NCBI GenBank assembly: GCA_964395835.1
Contig: CAYNBJ010000007.1
Location: forward strand, 1-58,247
Reading direction: 5' to 3'
DNA from: LLD-282 sp964395835
GTDB taxonomy: Bacteria; Pseudomonadota; Gammaproteobacteria; Berkiellales; Berkiellaceae
DNA length: 58,247 bases
Part shown: positions 1 through 9,450 of the stretch, one piece after another
How the letters are laid out: each line of letters opens with the position of its first letter
Numbering within the stretch: position 1 is the stretch's first letter
Program-made: the position numbers and the translations under genes
Notes under the pieces: generated by a model
Database searches by the model: none
What the model saw: only the letters and a program-made list of their open reading frames with translations
What the model was told of the DNA's origin: nothing

Positions 1-2
1 GT

Positions 3-236
3 TTGCAAACCATTCTCAATTGCCTTCGTATGCTAACGAGAGTGCTCCAACGCTACGTCTCTGCGCTGACCTCTCCTCATCATAGACAGATGAATCGAAA
101 AAATGCAGAGGTCAATAGGAAGCAGGTAAAGTTAACACGACTAAGGGAGCGCCTTCCACATAGCAGTTTGATGAAGCCAGAGAACGCTACTCAAGTAGAG
201 AAAGATAGAACGCAAGTTTTCTTACCCCATAGGTAA
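3..236 (+). CDS. C-terminal end of a tandem-family protein (5' part outside window)
   Basis: This is the last 77 residues of a gene that begins before the window. The reading frame is open from the first base. The start of the protein aligns almost residue for residue with the C-terminal helical segment of the next gene (residues about 535-565 there; LQTILNCLRMLTRVLQRY is shared), and the DNA is nearly identical to bases from 2240 on. The tail after the shared HHRQMN motif differs from the paralog. The function is unknown. It is the end of a complete or partial member of the tandem family described for the following genes, and it is followed by the same terminator and 3' flank. Confidence 0.75.
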   Translation: MQTILNCLRMLTRVLQRYVSALTSPHHRQMNRKNAEVNRKQVKLTRLRERLPHSSLMKPENATQVEKDRTQVFLPHR

Positions 237-264
237 AATGAGACGCTTTGAGTTTTAGGATTTG

Positions 265-293
265 AAAAAGAGACCCTCAGGGTCTCTTTTTTT
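265..293 (+). terminator. Rho-independent terminator
   Basis: Perfect hairpin with left arm AAAAAGAGACCC, loop TCA and right arm GGGTCTCTTTTT, running into a T-run. It lies 29 bases after the stop codon of the partial first gene. A nearly identical hairpin follows the next family member at 2513-2541. Confidence 0.85.
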
Positions 294-577
294 ATAAACC
301 AGAAGTCTCAGATCAGCCCTGAAATCATTGGCTCTTTTTCTCAATCCAAACGCTAAAACAAAGATTTGAGGACATTCAGACAGCTGCGCACCGCTACGAT
401 ATGGGGACGCTGTCTGTCTCAAAAGGCTCTATTGAACAGGATGCTGCTAAAAAAGACATAGCGAAGAAGCCACGCTCTGATGCACAAGATGCATGCAGCA
501 TGCAACAGAGCTCAGTTCTGCGATGATGAGAGCTATTGTTCTGCCTAAATTGGATTTACGACCCTTTTTTTGAAAAT

Positions 578-588
578 GTGTCCTATCT
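578..588 (+). promoter_or_regulatory. Shared upstream element, copy 1 (GTGTCCTATCT)
   Basis: TCCTATCT ends 45 bases before the ATG at 634 and is preceded by a T-run and GAAAA. The same word occurs before every complete member of the tandem family (see 3612, 5998, 9441 and 11184). A second match to the copy before 9512 is ATAGTGATT at 612-620, at almost the same distance. It could be part of a promoter (TATCTA as a -10) or a regulator binding site; no standard -35 sits at the right distance. Confidence 0.6.
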
Positions 589-633
589 AAACGGTTATTA
601 GGGTCAATTCGATAGTGATTAAAACAGACGGAA

Positions 634-2484
634 ATGAGTATGGCCATGAACAATGAGAAAATACAAGGCACGAATATAAAATCTGATTCAATAATCGTAA
701 GGGAGAAACAAGAGGTACGGAAGATTGAAGGGAAGATAGATTTTATAATGGAAGTAGATGGTGTGCAGTATGCAATCTACCCTGAAATCATAAGCAGTAA
801 AGATGGCACGAAGTCTGTTGATCTGTATTGCCGTAACATTCCAAAACACGATATTCCTTTGAACGTGAGAGATGCTATTGAGTCGCATCAGGCTGAAATA
901 TTTCAAAATATGTGTCAGAAAGAGTTTCAAGCAATCGATTTAAACTTGCAATTGATTGGATACGGAAATTTACGGAGTTCTATAGAGAAGGCTCAAGCAG
1001 CTCTTGAACGTGATTTTAAAAAAACACATTCTCTCATACAGGATACAGATACAAATTCATACTCGATGATCTATATGAAATTGCATGAATTGAATAAAAG
1101 GGCAAAAGCACTCCTTGATCTCCGTGAAGCTGTGAGTCAATTCATTTCTGATTTGCCGATAGACAGCACGAATTTTTTAGACCAGATATCCAATATTTTG
1201 TTTTCCCGGGAAGAGGAATCCATAGATTGCAAAATACTATATGAAGCTCTGACTCAAGAGATTCAGAATATAACAGATCATTTAAAATCTTCTGCGAATG
1301 ATGCAGAGGACGAATTGAGAAAAGCGGTTCTACAAGATATTAATGCACTTAAAATCCAAAAAAAACGATTCAGGTTAGATGCTCCTGTACCCGAAGAAAG
1401 ACTGTATGATGCGTCGAAAAATGTCGATGTTCGCACATCCTTGAATCAGACTCAACCTCTCGTTAGATATGCAGAAAAATCCTTAGAACGTTATAGTTAC
1501 AGAGCACATCATGACGCCAAAGAAACAATCTTAGAACTATTGGACAAACAGGGTTTTAAGAGATCACAAATCGGCCCTAAACATAATTGCTACCACTATT
1601 CTCTACTTGATACGCAGTTTTCCCTGACAGAGTACTTAAAGAATAAGCCAGAGGATCGGAGAGCCATGAAATGGAGTGATCAAGCGCATTTTGATGCTTA
1701 TAATGCTGCGTTTGCGGAGGCCTTTACGCGTTATTATCAAGAACTACATAAACATATGAAAAGCCATTCTACACGGAGCAAACAGGATGATGGCCGGACC
1801 TATTACTCTGTCAGTCGTCCTAAGGATGGTTGCGCGCGAGTAAAGCATGAGTTTGAATTTTCTTTTGAGAAAAGCCCTCAAAAAGAGAATATCGCAGTGA
1901 TTGACCGTGAAATCAAAGAAATGGTGTCGGCCTATCAGACTGCATTCTTTATTTTAGAGAGTATGAATTCCAATAAGGAATTAGCAGAAGAACGGTACAA
2001 GGACTTAAGAGACAAATTCGAGGGAGATATAGGGCGATTGCTCAACGAAAGGGCAGCTTGCATCAATACATTATCTGATGAGTTGCAAAAGGACATTCCA
2101 CAAGCACCGACCTATCATGTGATTGTAAGCTATCAGAGAGTCTTAGAGGTTCGTGCGCCTGATACAAATGCGGAAAAGAAAGAATATCTGCATGAGAAAG
2201 ATTTAAAGTGGGAAGAAAGCTACTTGAAACAAATCTTGAGTTTGCAAACCATTCTCAATTGCCTTCGTATGCTAACGAGAGTGCTCCAACGCTATGTCTC
2301 TGCGCTGACCTCCTCTCATCATAGACAGATGAATCAAAAGCATGCAGCTTATACTAAGCAGTATGCAAAGATAAACAACACACTCATGTGCTTCACTCAA
2401 AATGCTGCATCTGTGGATACAGGAAAAACAGCAGGTGCAGATAATCAAGAACCTGATTTAAAAACAAACCGTAATAGTATGTAA
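634..2484 (+). CDS. Tandem-family protein 1, unknown function (616 aa)
   Basis: I do not recognise a described family. The N-terminal 60 residues contain a short beta-rich stretch (VDGVQYAIYPEI) that resembles the small middle domain of the paralogs. Residues about 70-280 are helical and charged. The C-terminal family domain starts near residue 288 with RAHHDAKE, continues with FDAYNAAFAEAFTRYYQE, then FEFSFEKSPQKEN near 406 and YQTAFFIL, and ends with a helical segment LKQILSLQTILNCLRML near 531. There is no signal peptide or membrane segment, so a soluble protein is likely. Three in-frame ATGs (634, 640, 646) follow a weak GACGGAA site; 634 or 640 are the best starts. Context within a paralog array suggests a lineage-specific, perhaps secreted, protein; that is inference. 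Confidence 0.85.
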   Translation: MSMAMNNEKIQGTNIKSDSIIVREKQEVRKIEGKIDFIMEVDGVQYAIYPEIISSKDGTKSVDLYCRNIPKHDIPLNVRDAIESHQAEIFQNMCQKEFQAIDLNLQLIGYGNLRSSIEKAQAALERDFKKTHSLIQDTDTNSYSMIYMKLHELNKRAKALLDLREAVSQFISDLPIDSTNFLDQISNILFSREEESIDCKILYEALTQEIQNITDHLKSSANDAEDELRKAVLQDINALKIQKKRFRLDAPVPEERLYDASKNVDVRTSLNQTQPLVRYAEKSLERYSYRAHHDAKETILELLDKQGFKRSQIGPKHNCYHYSLLDTQFSLTEYLKNKPEDRRAMKWSDQAHFDAYNAAFAEAFTRYYQELHKHMKSHSTRSKQDDGRTYYSVSRPKDGCARVKHEFEFSFEKSPQKENIAVIDREIKEMVSAYQTAFFILESMNSNKELAEERYKDLRDKFEGDIGRLLNERAACINTLSDELQKDIPQAPTYHVIVSYQRVLEVRAPDTNAEKKEYLHEKDLKWEESYLKQILSLQTILNCLRMLTRVLQRYVSALTSSHHRQMNQKHAAYTKQYAKINNTLMCFTQNAASVDTGKTAGADNQEPDLKTNRNSM

Positions 2485-2776
2485 AATGAGACGCTTTGAG
2501 TTTTAGGATTTGAAAAAGAGACCCTCAGGGTCTCTTTTTTTATAAACCAGAAGTCTCAGATCAGCCCTGAAATCATTGGCTCTTTTTCTCAATCCAAACG
2601 CTAAAACAAAGATTCGAGTATACTCAGACAGCTGCGCATCGCTACGATATGGGAACATTTGCTTTCTCAAAAGTCCCTATTGAACAGGATGCTGCTAAAA
2701 AAGACATAGCGAAAAAGCCGCGCTTTAATTTACAAGATGCACTCATCCTTTAATATAGATGAGCTCTGCGATGGTA
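2240..2776 (+). repeat. Direct repeat, copy 2
   Basis: Second copy of the segment at 1 to about 530. It covers the last 80 codons of family protein 1, the terminator and the following flank, with about 9 bases of net length difference inside the divergent coding tail. Beyond about 2776 the copies part: copy 1 runs into the promoter of the next gene, while copy 2 runs into the transposase remnant. Confidence 0.85.
2513..2541 (+). terminator. Rho-independent terminator
   Basis: Same hairpin as at 265-293: AAAAAGAGACCC, loop TCA, GGGTCTCTTTTT plus extra T. It lies 28 bases after the stop codon of family protein 1. Confidence 0.85.
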
Positions 2777-2949
2777 GCCGTTTCATTCCTCATTCTTGCG
2801 GTTAGGCTCATTTATGGCAAGTGTACTGCATGGCAATGCCACGATAAGGCCTTGAATCTGAACAATACAAAACTCTTAAGAAAGCGTCGCAGAAATATCA
2901 AAGTGTCTGAATCTTAATGTTCAGAGGATTTTGAAGTGGGGAAAATTGT

Positions 2950-3425
2950 GTTCTGTGAATTTAGCCCTGTCTCTCTGCTTTCATTATGATGATATGTATA
3001 GCTCCTTAAAAGATAAAATTCCAAATCTTAGCAGTTCGTTTTACAGAGATCTCTTAAAAGAAATGTGCTGAATCTTTTACCAAAATTTGAACAAGCTCAG
3101 TGCCCATTGTTCTTTTAAGAGACATAAAATTTTGACAGATAATGGTGCGCAAGGTCCTTATGAGCTTTTAGCAGAACATCTGAAACCAAAAAGCACAATT
3201 CATCCCTTTGATAGGATTTGTAAAAAAATCAAATTGAACATAGGCTGATAAATTTGAAGCATCCTTGGACGAATGGTCAAGTGAAAGTAATAAATAGAAT
3301 CCTGAACCAATACACAACAACAGCTTGTTTTTATAAAAATCTTGATGAATTGTAATATCACATGATGAATTTTGTTCTTTACTATAAGTATTAGATTGAG
3401 CTCAAATCTTCGAGATATCGAGAGT
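2950..3425 (+). mobile_element. Decayed IS481-type transposase remnant
   Basis: Two conceptual translation pieces match IS481-family transposases. Bases 2961-3071 give an N-proximal stretch containing LKDKIPNLSSSFYRDLLK, then a stop. Bases 3129-3246 give ILTDNGAQGPYE and HPFDRICKK. After a one-base frame change, 3230-3420 give IEHRLINLKHPWTNGQV followed by VINRILNQYTTTACFY, then two stops. The catalytic core between the pieces is mostly missing, and the residue where the catalytic Glu is expected (VERxN type motif) reads VKVIN. It is therefore an inactive fossil. I could not identify its terminal inverted repeats. It fills most of the gap 2485-3651; the rest of that gap is the repeat copy and the element before the next gene. 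Confidence 0.75.
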
Positions 3426-3611
3426 TATTTTGTATTATTATGGCGCGATTTCAGCGCGTTCTCTTGCTTTTTAATTCTACGGGCCGCATGTTGATGGGCC
3501 TAAAACAGGCATCTCATGTGTGCTGTTATGGATGCTCACTTTGCGCACTTATAAAACAAGCACCCTAAGATGCTTATTTTGGATTATATAATATGACGTT
3601 TTTTCAAAATA

Positions 3612-3621
3612 TATCCTATCT
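3612..3621 (+). promoter_or_regulatory. Shared upstream element, copy 2 (TATCCTATCT)
   Basis: TCCTATCT at 3614-3621, preceded by TTTTTTCAAAATA, ends 30 bases before the ATG at 3652. Same arrangement as the other copies. Confidence 0.6.
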
Positions 3622-3651
3622 GATATATATCACTGCCAATAATGAATAAGT

Positions 3652-5544
3652 ATGCCAGACCCTTTAGAAAATCGCTCTCAAGGATATATTCAACCATCAT
3701 CAGAAGACGTAAGAGATAATCCAAAGGCGCATGTGGATGACTTATGTGATCGTATCAAAAATTTTGATTTGCAAAGCGCTCCTAATCTAGATTCTTTATT
3801 GGATTGTTATCAGCAAGTGATGAAATCACCAGACAAAATGGCGAGTGTGAATTCTGAAATGAATCAATCTCCAGCATGTATTGTGCTTTTTAATCTTCAG
3901 AATTTTTATCAAAGACAAGGCTGCATCACAATCAAGGGCCAGACTTATCCAACATTACGAGTGGGAGAGCATACCTTTGCATTCATGATCGACAAAAAGT
4001 ATGATTTTCAGGTGCTGCAAGTGCGTGGAACTTTACAATACGAACTTGATGAAGATATGGATGAGAATGCGCTTTCTACTAAGGTAGCCCGTGCTTTTGT
4101 GGATTGTGCTCGTCTGAATAAAGTCGATGATAGGTTTCCCTTTTTTCGCATTTGGCGTGATATTGAAAATGATATTATTCAGATGGAGCTTAATGGATTA
4201 CTTAAAATTATCTCAGATGCTGCAGTATCTGGTGAAACAATTACAAGGATATTTAGCCCAGTGCTCTCCGAAGATTTTAAAATGAAGTCTATCCAAGAGC
4301 AATATTATCAACTCCGTCAAGTTCGAGACTCTTTGCTAGAACAGTTTCAATTGACACCTGATCGATCTTCACCGACATATTATGATAGGGTCGAAGAAAC
4401 ATTTTCAATAGCTGTTTTGCAGGAACTCACTGTCCTCAAAAAGCACCAAAACAGTTTGAAATCAGATCGAATAATACCCTTACTGGATAAGGACCTTTCC
4501 ACAGCACTTCCATCAAAAACACAGAACCTTACATCAAACAAACCACAAGTGACTTCTGACGAGTCAGATACAGTAGGGGTTGAATATCATGCCAGAGTGC
4601 ATAACGATGCTCAACAGCTTATCTTATATCTTTTCAGGCAGGCTCATCTGGGCGTAACGCTGGGGGAAAAGAGAAAACAGCCACGCGATTTTTATATATT
4701 GAATAAGGATTTCAACCTGACAGATTTCTTGGATGAGTATGAAGATGATTTGAAATATCTCTTTTCCGAATCTGAACAAGAGAAATTTGATGCTTATCGT
4801 GCAGCATTTAAAGAGGCCTTTGCCCGATATTATAAGGAAATTCTGACTCACGCAAAGAAGATAGGCGAGCATAAGAGATCTGGGCCTTGTTTTATTATTC
4901 ATCCTCTTCCCAAAAATCGCAATGCTCCCAAGACAGGAAGAGAGTTTGAGTTTTCTTTTCAGAGGAATCCTCAGAAAGAGAATATTGCGGTGATTGATCG
5001 ACAAATCAAGGAAATGGTGTCAGAATATCAGACTGCATTCTTTATTTTAGGTGATGCCAAATTTAATCAAAAGAGCATCAAGGACTTAGAAGAGCAATTC
5101 AAAAAAGATATGGATTCTTTGTTAGGAGAAAGGGAAGCCTGTCTAAACGCAGAATTAACCCAGGAGCAGAAAGAAGAAATTCCACCTGCACCCGTTTATC
5201 ATGTCATTATATCATCAAAAAAAGTCTTAGAGGTGAATGTCAAAAATGAACAAAGAGTGCAAGAGAAATTATTAGAGTGGATCAACGAAAGACACTTGAA
5301 GCAAATATTTAGTTTGAAAAATATTCGCAATTTTCTCATTATGCTACACAGAGTTAGCAAGCGTCATATCTCTATGGTCACTTCTGCTCATCACGCTACA
5401 CTGATTTTTAATGGGACGATTTCTTCTCACAATGTTCATTCCGAGGCGATCAGGAAGGCTTATCATGACCTGCAGTGTCCCAATAATCCTACGCTATACG
5501 GCACGAAAAACACTTGCAGAATTCAGCGTAACAATCGAAAGTAA
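3652..5544 (+). CDS. Tandem-family protein 2, unknown function (630 aa)
   Basis: Unknown family, paralogous to the genes at 634, 6050 and 11230. The N-terminal part is helical and contains LLDCYQQVMKSPDK, like a module of the 11230 protein. Residues about 85-130 are the small middle domain (ITIKGQTYPTLRVG then HTFAFMI), and a helical section follows. The C-terminal domain starts near residue 314 (RVHNDAQQLILYLF), has FDAYRAAFKEAFARYYKE, FEFSFQRNPQKEN near 431, YQTAFFIL, IISSKKVLEV, and the terminal helices LKQIFSLKNIRNFLIML near 548. No signal peptide or transmembrane segment is visible. The ATG at 3652 is the only good start but has no strong ribosome site. The last 20 residues differ from paralogs, and the gene runs into a family fossil in another frame. 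Confidence 0.85.
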   Translation: MPDPLENRSQGYIQPSSEDVRDNPKAHVDDLCDRIKNFDLQSAPNLDSLLDCYQQVMKSPDKMASVNSEMNQSPACIVLFNLQNFYQRQGCITIKGQTYPTLRVGEHTFAFMIDKKYDFQVLQVRGTLQYELDEDMDENALSTKVARAFVDCARLNKVDDRFPFFRIWRDIENDIIQMELNGLLKIISDAAVSGETITRIFSPVLSEDFKMKSIQEQYYQLRQVRDSLLEQFQLTPDRSSPTYYDRVEETFSIAVLQELTVLKKHQNSLKSDRIIPLLDKDLSTALPSKTQNLTSNKPQVTSDESDTVGVEYHARVHNDAQQLILYLFRQAHLGVTLGEKRKQPRDFYILNKDFNLTDFLDEYEDDLKYLFSESEQEKFDAYRAAFKEAFARYYKEILTHAKKIGEHKRSGPCFIIHPLPKNRNAPKTGREFEFSFQRNPQKENIAVIDRQIKEMVSEYQTAFFILGDAKFNQKSIKDLEEQFKKDMDSLLGEREACLNAELTQEQKEEIPPAPVYHVIISSKKVLEVNVKNEQRVQEKLLEWINERHLKQIFSLKNIRNFLIMLHRVSKRHISMVTSAHHATLIFNGTISSHNVHSEAIRKAYHDLQCPNNPTLYGTKNTCRIQRNNRK

Positions 5545-5731
5545 AAGCACTCCTCATGTTAGTGATGAAGAGTACACTTTTGAAGCCTCTGAGAGAGTTG
5601 AAAAAGAAACCATAAGGTTTCAGTGGTATAACTTGTATGCAGCAGCTCAGCGAATGTTGAAGAATATGGCGTTATTCTCTCAATCTCGCCCAGATCTTAA
5701 AGAGAATAAAAAACGAGTTTTGAAACGTTAA
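5488..5731 (+). pseudogene. 3' fossil of another tandem-family gene, out of frame
   Basis: An open frame (5411-5731) overlaps the end of family protein 2 and continues past its stop. From about 5510 the translation reads EFSVTIESKS, then ...VEKETIRFQWYNLYAAAQRML and LFSQSRPDLKENKKRV. This lines up with the family's last segment: a VxISxxxxLEV strand, a linker, then LxNLxxxLxMLxRV and a Ser-containing tail. It is followed by the same kind of terminator as the complete genes. I read it as the remaining C-terminus of a deleted family member, joined to protein 2 by recombination or frameshift. It has no start of its own and is probably untranslated. Confidence 0.5.
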
Positions 5732-5790
5732 GCTCTAGGGTCAGGATAGACATGATTTAAAGCTGATGAGATTTTTTGTCTGAGTATCTG

Positions 5791-5816
5791 AAAAAGAGAC
5801 TCGGGAGTTTCTTTTT
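5791..5816 (+). terminator. Rho-independent terminator
   Basis: Hairpin with left arm AAAAAGAGACTC and right arm GAGTTTCTTTTT (one G-T pair), 59 bases after the end of the family fossil. It is a diverged relative of the terminators at 265 and 2513. The gap 5732-6049 otherwise holds only the upstream element of the next gene. Confidence 0.7.
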
Positions 5817-5997
5817 GATTCATGCCATATCTGATTTCAGTGAATTCAATAAAAAGATACTGAGTTTATTGAAAGATGCACTTTTCTGAATTTAAAAAAG
5901 ATGCTTCTTTTGAGACGCTGTTTTAATTTGTCAGATTTTTTGAAATGAATATCAATATGATAAAAATTATTTTTGATTTCAGTGTATTGAGAAAATA

Positions 5998-6007
5998 TGT
6001 CCTATCT
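5998..6007 (+). promoter_or_regulatory. Shared upstream element, copy 3 (TGTCCTATCT)
   Basis: TGTCCTATCT preceded by TTGAGAAAATA; it ends 42 bases before the ATG at 6050. Same arrangement as the other copies. Confidence 0.6.
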
Positions 6008-6049
6008 AAAAGAAAGATAAAGCATAAAGAATAAAAAGAGAATAAGCAT

Positions 6050-8365
6050 ATGGTCTTTCATGCGCATAATCATTCTAATAAACGGTCACAGTTTGATTCA
6101 AAATCTTCAGAGCGTTTTGCTAGCACAATGAGTCCGAATGATTCTTTGTTAGAAACTGTAGATGATGATTTCTGCTTCCAAGAAGCAGAACGGTTGATAG
6201 CCTCGGACAGCGTTTCTGATCAGGAGATTCAGCAGTTACATGCTTATTATGTAGCCCTTTCTCCTGAAAAGAGAGTGAAATTAGCTCAAAGCATAGATCT
6301 ATATTTTAATCCAGAACATAAATTGTATAATTTAGAAAAGTGGCGAAAACTGCGCTCCGCTCTTTCGAGTGTGAATCAGAGCACTCAGATAGTCGCTGAG
6401 AAAAAGCATGGCGATCTCTATTGGACTGATGTTCACTTTACTGGTCATGCGCTACAAGGATATGCTGAAATGCAAATCGCAAGACTCAAAGATTCGATGA
6501 AACACTTTGCTGATTATCAAACAGATGATAGGCAAATGAAAGTTTTAAAGGAGCGCTGTCAATCGCTATTAGATGATTTGAAGCAGATAGGGAATTTTGA
6601 TCAGATTACAGAAAAAGCAAAGGTGAGCCAGTTTTTACAATCTCTAGAGGAACTCAATCACTTGGCTTTGCAATATATACAAGAGCAATTGGCATATCGC
6701 GTAGGTGAGAATGTTTCTATCAATGGTCAAAAGCACCCTACATTCATTTTGGGTTCAAGGACTTACGCTGTCTATCCGGTCATTCATCAAAAGAATGCAA
6801 CACATTTGTATTCCTGGAAGATGGAGAGACGAAGAAGTCACTTATGCGAATATCTGATGGGAAGTGCTTTTTTAAGTTTTATGGCCCAGCCTGCGCGTGA
6901 GTATTTCATTGATCTGGCTGCTGATGATCTTGTGGTCAATAATCAAAAGTTTAAAAAAGAGATTGAAGATGCCTATTTAAAAATACAATTCAATAAGTTA
7001 AAGACAACAGCTAACACACTCTTATTGTCTTTAGAGGTGCAGACACAAATCAACAGCCTGAACATGCTTTCCTTGCACTCTGAGAGCGAGAGAAATTTTT
7101 ATGAAGTCTATAAAACTCTTTGTGATTTAAATTTTCAAATTATGAGCGAATTGGAGCGAAAATCTTTAGAATTAGAAGCGAAATTTTTAAAAGAGGTGGT
7201 TCAAGAAATTGATGTACTGGAGAAAAATCAAAATAGATTAAAGACACCTGCAATACAAACTTTTATTGATAGATCCAGATCAGCAGACGAGGTTTCAAAA
7301 GAAGAGGGTCTCAGCCACTGCACGGTTGAAATTGAGACGAAATCTGGGAAAGTTTATGCTGCAAGAGCTCACAATCATGCTCAGCAGCTGATCGTCGATC
7401 TTGTAAATTTTGGGTATGATGATAAAAAGCAGCTTGCTTGTGGCAAGAATCAGACCAAGAGTTTTAGTATTTTTGATAAGACATTTAATCCTATAGAATT
7501 CTGTGATTATTATATAGCTGACATAAGCAAGGATGGTTTGCGGGCACACTTTCCTATCATCAATCCAAATGATCCAAAGGAAAAGGAAGAAAAAGAAGCT
7601 GCTTTTCATGTTTATAGTGGTGCATTTAAAGCGGCCTTTACTCGATATTATCAAGAACTGCTCATTCACGCAAAAAAAGATGCGAAGAGGAGAGGTGATG
7701 AGAATCCATCGCGACCTTATTCAATCAGTCGTCCTTCTTCAAAAGCGCGAAAGACTGCTACTACAGATAGGGTATTTGAATTTTCTTTTGAAAAAAGTCC
7801 TCAAAAAGAGAATCTCTTTGTTATTGAACAGCAAATCAAAGAAACTGTCTCTGCATATCAGACTGCATTTTTTATTTTAGGTGGTGCAAAATTCAATCAA
7901 AAGAATCTTGAAAATTTAGAAAATCGTTTCAAAAAACGAATTCATGGTTTGCTCCAAGAAAGGGCAGAGTGTTTAATAGAGCACCGTGAAATTCTTTCTG
8001 TGCCCAAATATCAGATTATTGTTTCCTGCGAAAAAATTTTAAAAATTTCTGAAAAAGGTGAAGTGAAACAAGAACTATTAGATTGGAAAAAGCAAGGAGA
8101 GTTCATTCAAATATTGAGTTTGGACAATATGCTCAACTATATGATTGTGATGACAAGAGTTCTCAAACGATACCTTTCTATGCTTACCTCAGCTCATCAA
8201 GCCATGCTGATTTTTAAAGGTAAGATAGGTGCGTATAATACGGATATTGCTAAAGTTAAAAATACTGAAAGTGAATACAGAGTGAAAGCTGAGTGTCAAA
8301 AAGACGTTTGCGATCAAAAGGATTCGCAGAACATGGGCTCTCATAGTGTGACGAGAAAAATGTAG
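6050..8365 (+). CDS. Tandem-family protein 3, unknown function (771 aa)
   Basis: Unknown family. Residues about 30-100 form a helical module (FQEAERLIASDSVSDQEI, then YYVALSPEKRVKL) that resembles SLLEAAKKLIEKK...CYLSLSPKEKK in the 11230 protein. Residues about 215-260 are the small middle domain (VSINGQKHPTFILG then RTYAVYPV). The C-terminal domain begins near 437 with RAHNHAQQLIVDL and includes AFKAAFTRYYQELLIHAKK, FEFSFEKSPQKEN near 575, YQTAFFILGG and a final helical segment LDNMLNYMIVMTRVLKRY. The whole protein is charged and helix-rich, without a signal peptide or membrane segment. The ribosome site is AAGAG near 6036, and the start ATG at 6050 fits. No clear terminator follows. Confidence 0.85.
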   Translation: MVFHAHNHSNKRSQFDSKSSERFASTMSPNDSLLETVDDDFCFQEAERLIASDSVSDQEIQQLHAYYVALSPEKRVKLAQSIDLYFNPEHKLYNLEKWRKLRSALSSVNQSTQIVAEKKHGDLYWTDVHFTGHALQGYAEMQIARLKDSMKHFADYQTDDRQMKVLKERCQSLLDDLKQIGNFDQITEKAKVSQFLQSLEELNHLALQYIQEQLAYRVGENVSINGQKHPTFILGSRTYAVYPVIHQKNATHLYSWKMERRRSHLCEYLMGSAFLSFMAQPAREYFIDLAADDLVVNNQKFKKEIEDAYLKIQFNKLKTTANTLLLSLEVQTQINSLNMLSLHSESERNFYEVYKTLCDLNFQIMSELERKSLELEAKFLKEVVQEIDVLEKNQNRLKTPAIQTFIDRSRSADEVSKEEGLSHCTVEIETKSGKVYAARAHNHAQQLIVDLVNFGYDDKKQLACGKNQTKSFSIFDKTFNPIEFCDYYIADISKDGLRAHFPIINPNDPKEKEEKEAAFHVYSGAFKAAFTRYYQELLIHAKKDAKRRGDENPSRPYSISRPSSKARKTATTDRVFEFSFEKSPQKENLFVIEQQIKETVSAYQTAFFILGGAKFNQKNLENLENRFKKRIHGLLQERAECLIEHREILSVPKYQIIVSCEKILKISEKGEVKQELLDWKKQGEFIQILSLDNMLNYMIVMTRVLKRYLSMLTSAHQAMLIFKGKIGAYNTDIAKVKNTESEYRVKAECQKDVCDQKDSQNMGSHSVTRKM

Positions 8366-9440
8366 CAATAATAAAGAACCGATTCAAGAGCTCAGATATC
8401 GATGTAGCCTACATAGATTTCAAATAGCGTTTGAGTCTATGAAATGACATTTTTTATGTTTTGGTTTGTACTGAGATAATATATATCGCACATCGATGGA
8501 AAAGGATTTCAAATTTTTAGTTTTCAAACGATTCTCAACGAGCCTTTTTTATAAAACGAACTCAATAAGCCCAATTGACTATGCTCTTCGTAAGAGAGCA
8601 ATCACGATTTTTTGAAAAAAGATCCTATTTGGATAATGGCCATGTGTAATCTGATAAAGATTATAGAGTTTCATGAGGAGATATGATGCAATTGAGTATC
8701 AATCAAGATATGCACAGCACAAGTGGATGAACCCGTTTGGTCAATAAACGTATAAACATATTGCAAGATATGAGCCACCGAAGTGCACGATAGATTCAAA
8801 TGAAGTCGATTGGGCTATTTCTATAAGTCTAAGGATATTTTTCAGACTTTTTTGGAACCAGATCTGCAATCTTTTCTATCATTTTAAATTTTTGGACATA
8901 ACGACGGCTGATTGAGATAAGGTTGAACTTTTATTGTACGGCTTTGTGTGTTTTGGAGGTATGCACTCATTTTTGCGTAAAGACCTCAAAATGACAATTT
9001 CTTTGATTTTTTTACACAGGACAATCAGTTGGTTTTTTTGAGAATCTCTATGTCAGATAAACCTATCAAATTATGCCTGCAAAGTTCAAAGAATAGTCGC
9101 GACTCATTCTGAAAAGGTATGAGAGTGCTATACAGGCTAGCTATCTTGAAATTTTTACGGATTTGTTAAGAAAGCTCTCATTGATCTTGGGGTCTTAATA
9201 CTCGTTACACAATTTTCAGTTGTAAGTATAGATGTTTTTTGAGCTGTTTTTGCAACGTGCCTGATATAGTGTTGTTTATAACATATCTTTTTATTGAACG
9301 ATGATGGGATAGAAGAATTATGAGTGCTGTTTCTCAGATCATGGAACTCAATAAAAGCGCATTTTCTTTTATGAAAAATGTCCAAAAATGAATATTTTTC
9401 ATATGTTTCGAGAGAGGCAATATGTCTTTTTTTGCAATTG
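8366..9440 (+). other. Long non-coding stretch, no recognisable gene
   Basis: About 1.1 kb between family proteins 3 and 4. Stop codons are frequent in all frames, and I found no family remnant or transposase motif. A well-placed GAGGAG-type site precedes an ATG near 8683, but the frame closes after 15 codons. A second at about 8955 closes after about 26 codons. It may be decayed coding DNA that is no longer recognisable. Confidence 0.5.
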
Positions 9441-9450
9441 TGTCCTATCT
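9441..9450 (+). promoter_or_regulatory. Shared upstream element, copy 4 (TGTCCTATCT)
   Basis: TGTCCTATCT preceded by TTTTTTTGCAATTG, ending 61 bases before the first ATG of the next gene. A downstream match, ATAGTGATT at 9473-9481, is also present before the gene at 634 (612-620) at almost the same spacing. Confidence 0.6.

Larger units (their letters stand above)
1..530 (+). repeat. Direct repeat, copy 1 (paired with about 2240-2776)
   Basis: Bases 1 to about 530 are very similar to about 2240-2776. The match covers the 3' end of a tandem-family gene, its stop codon, the terminator hairpin and roughly 230 bases of non-coding flank. It is nearly perfect in the first 100 bases and around the terminator, and it decays towards the right end. 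This is the signature of a segmental duplication of about 2.2 kb that produced two neighbouring family members. The non-coding stretch 237-633 holds this repeat, the terminator and the upstream element of the next gene; I see no other gene in it. Confidence 0.85.

Noticed and set aside
4624..5004. Minus-strand open frames opposite the conserved C-terminal domains (also at 7295-7669 and 14320-14619)
   Set aside because: They recur because the opposite coding strand is conserved; they are mirror frames, not genes.
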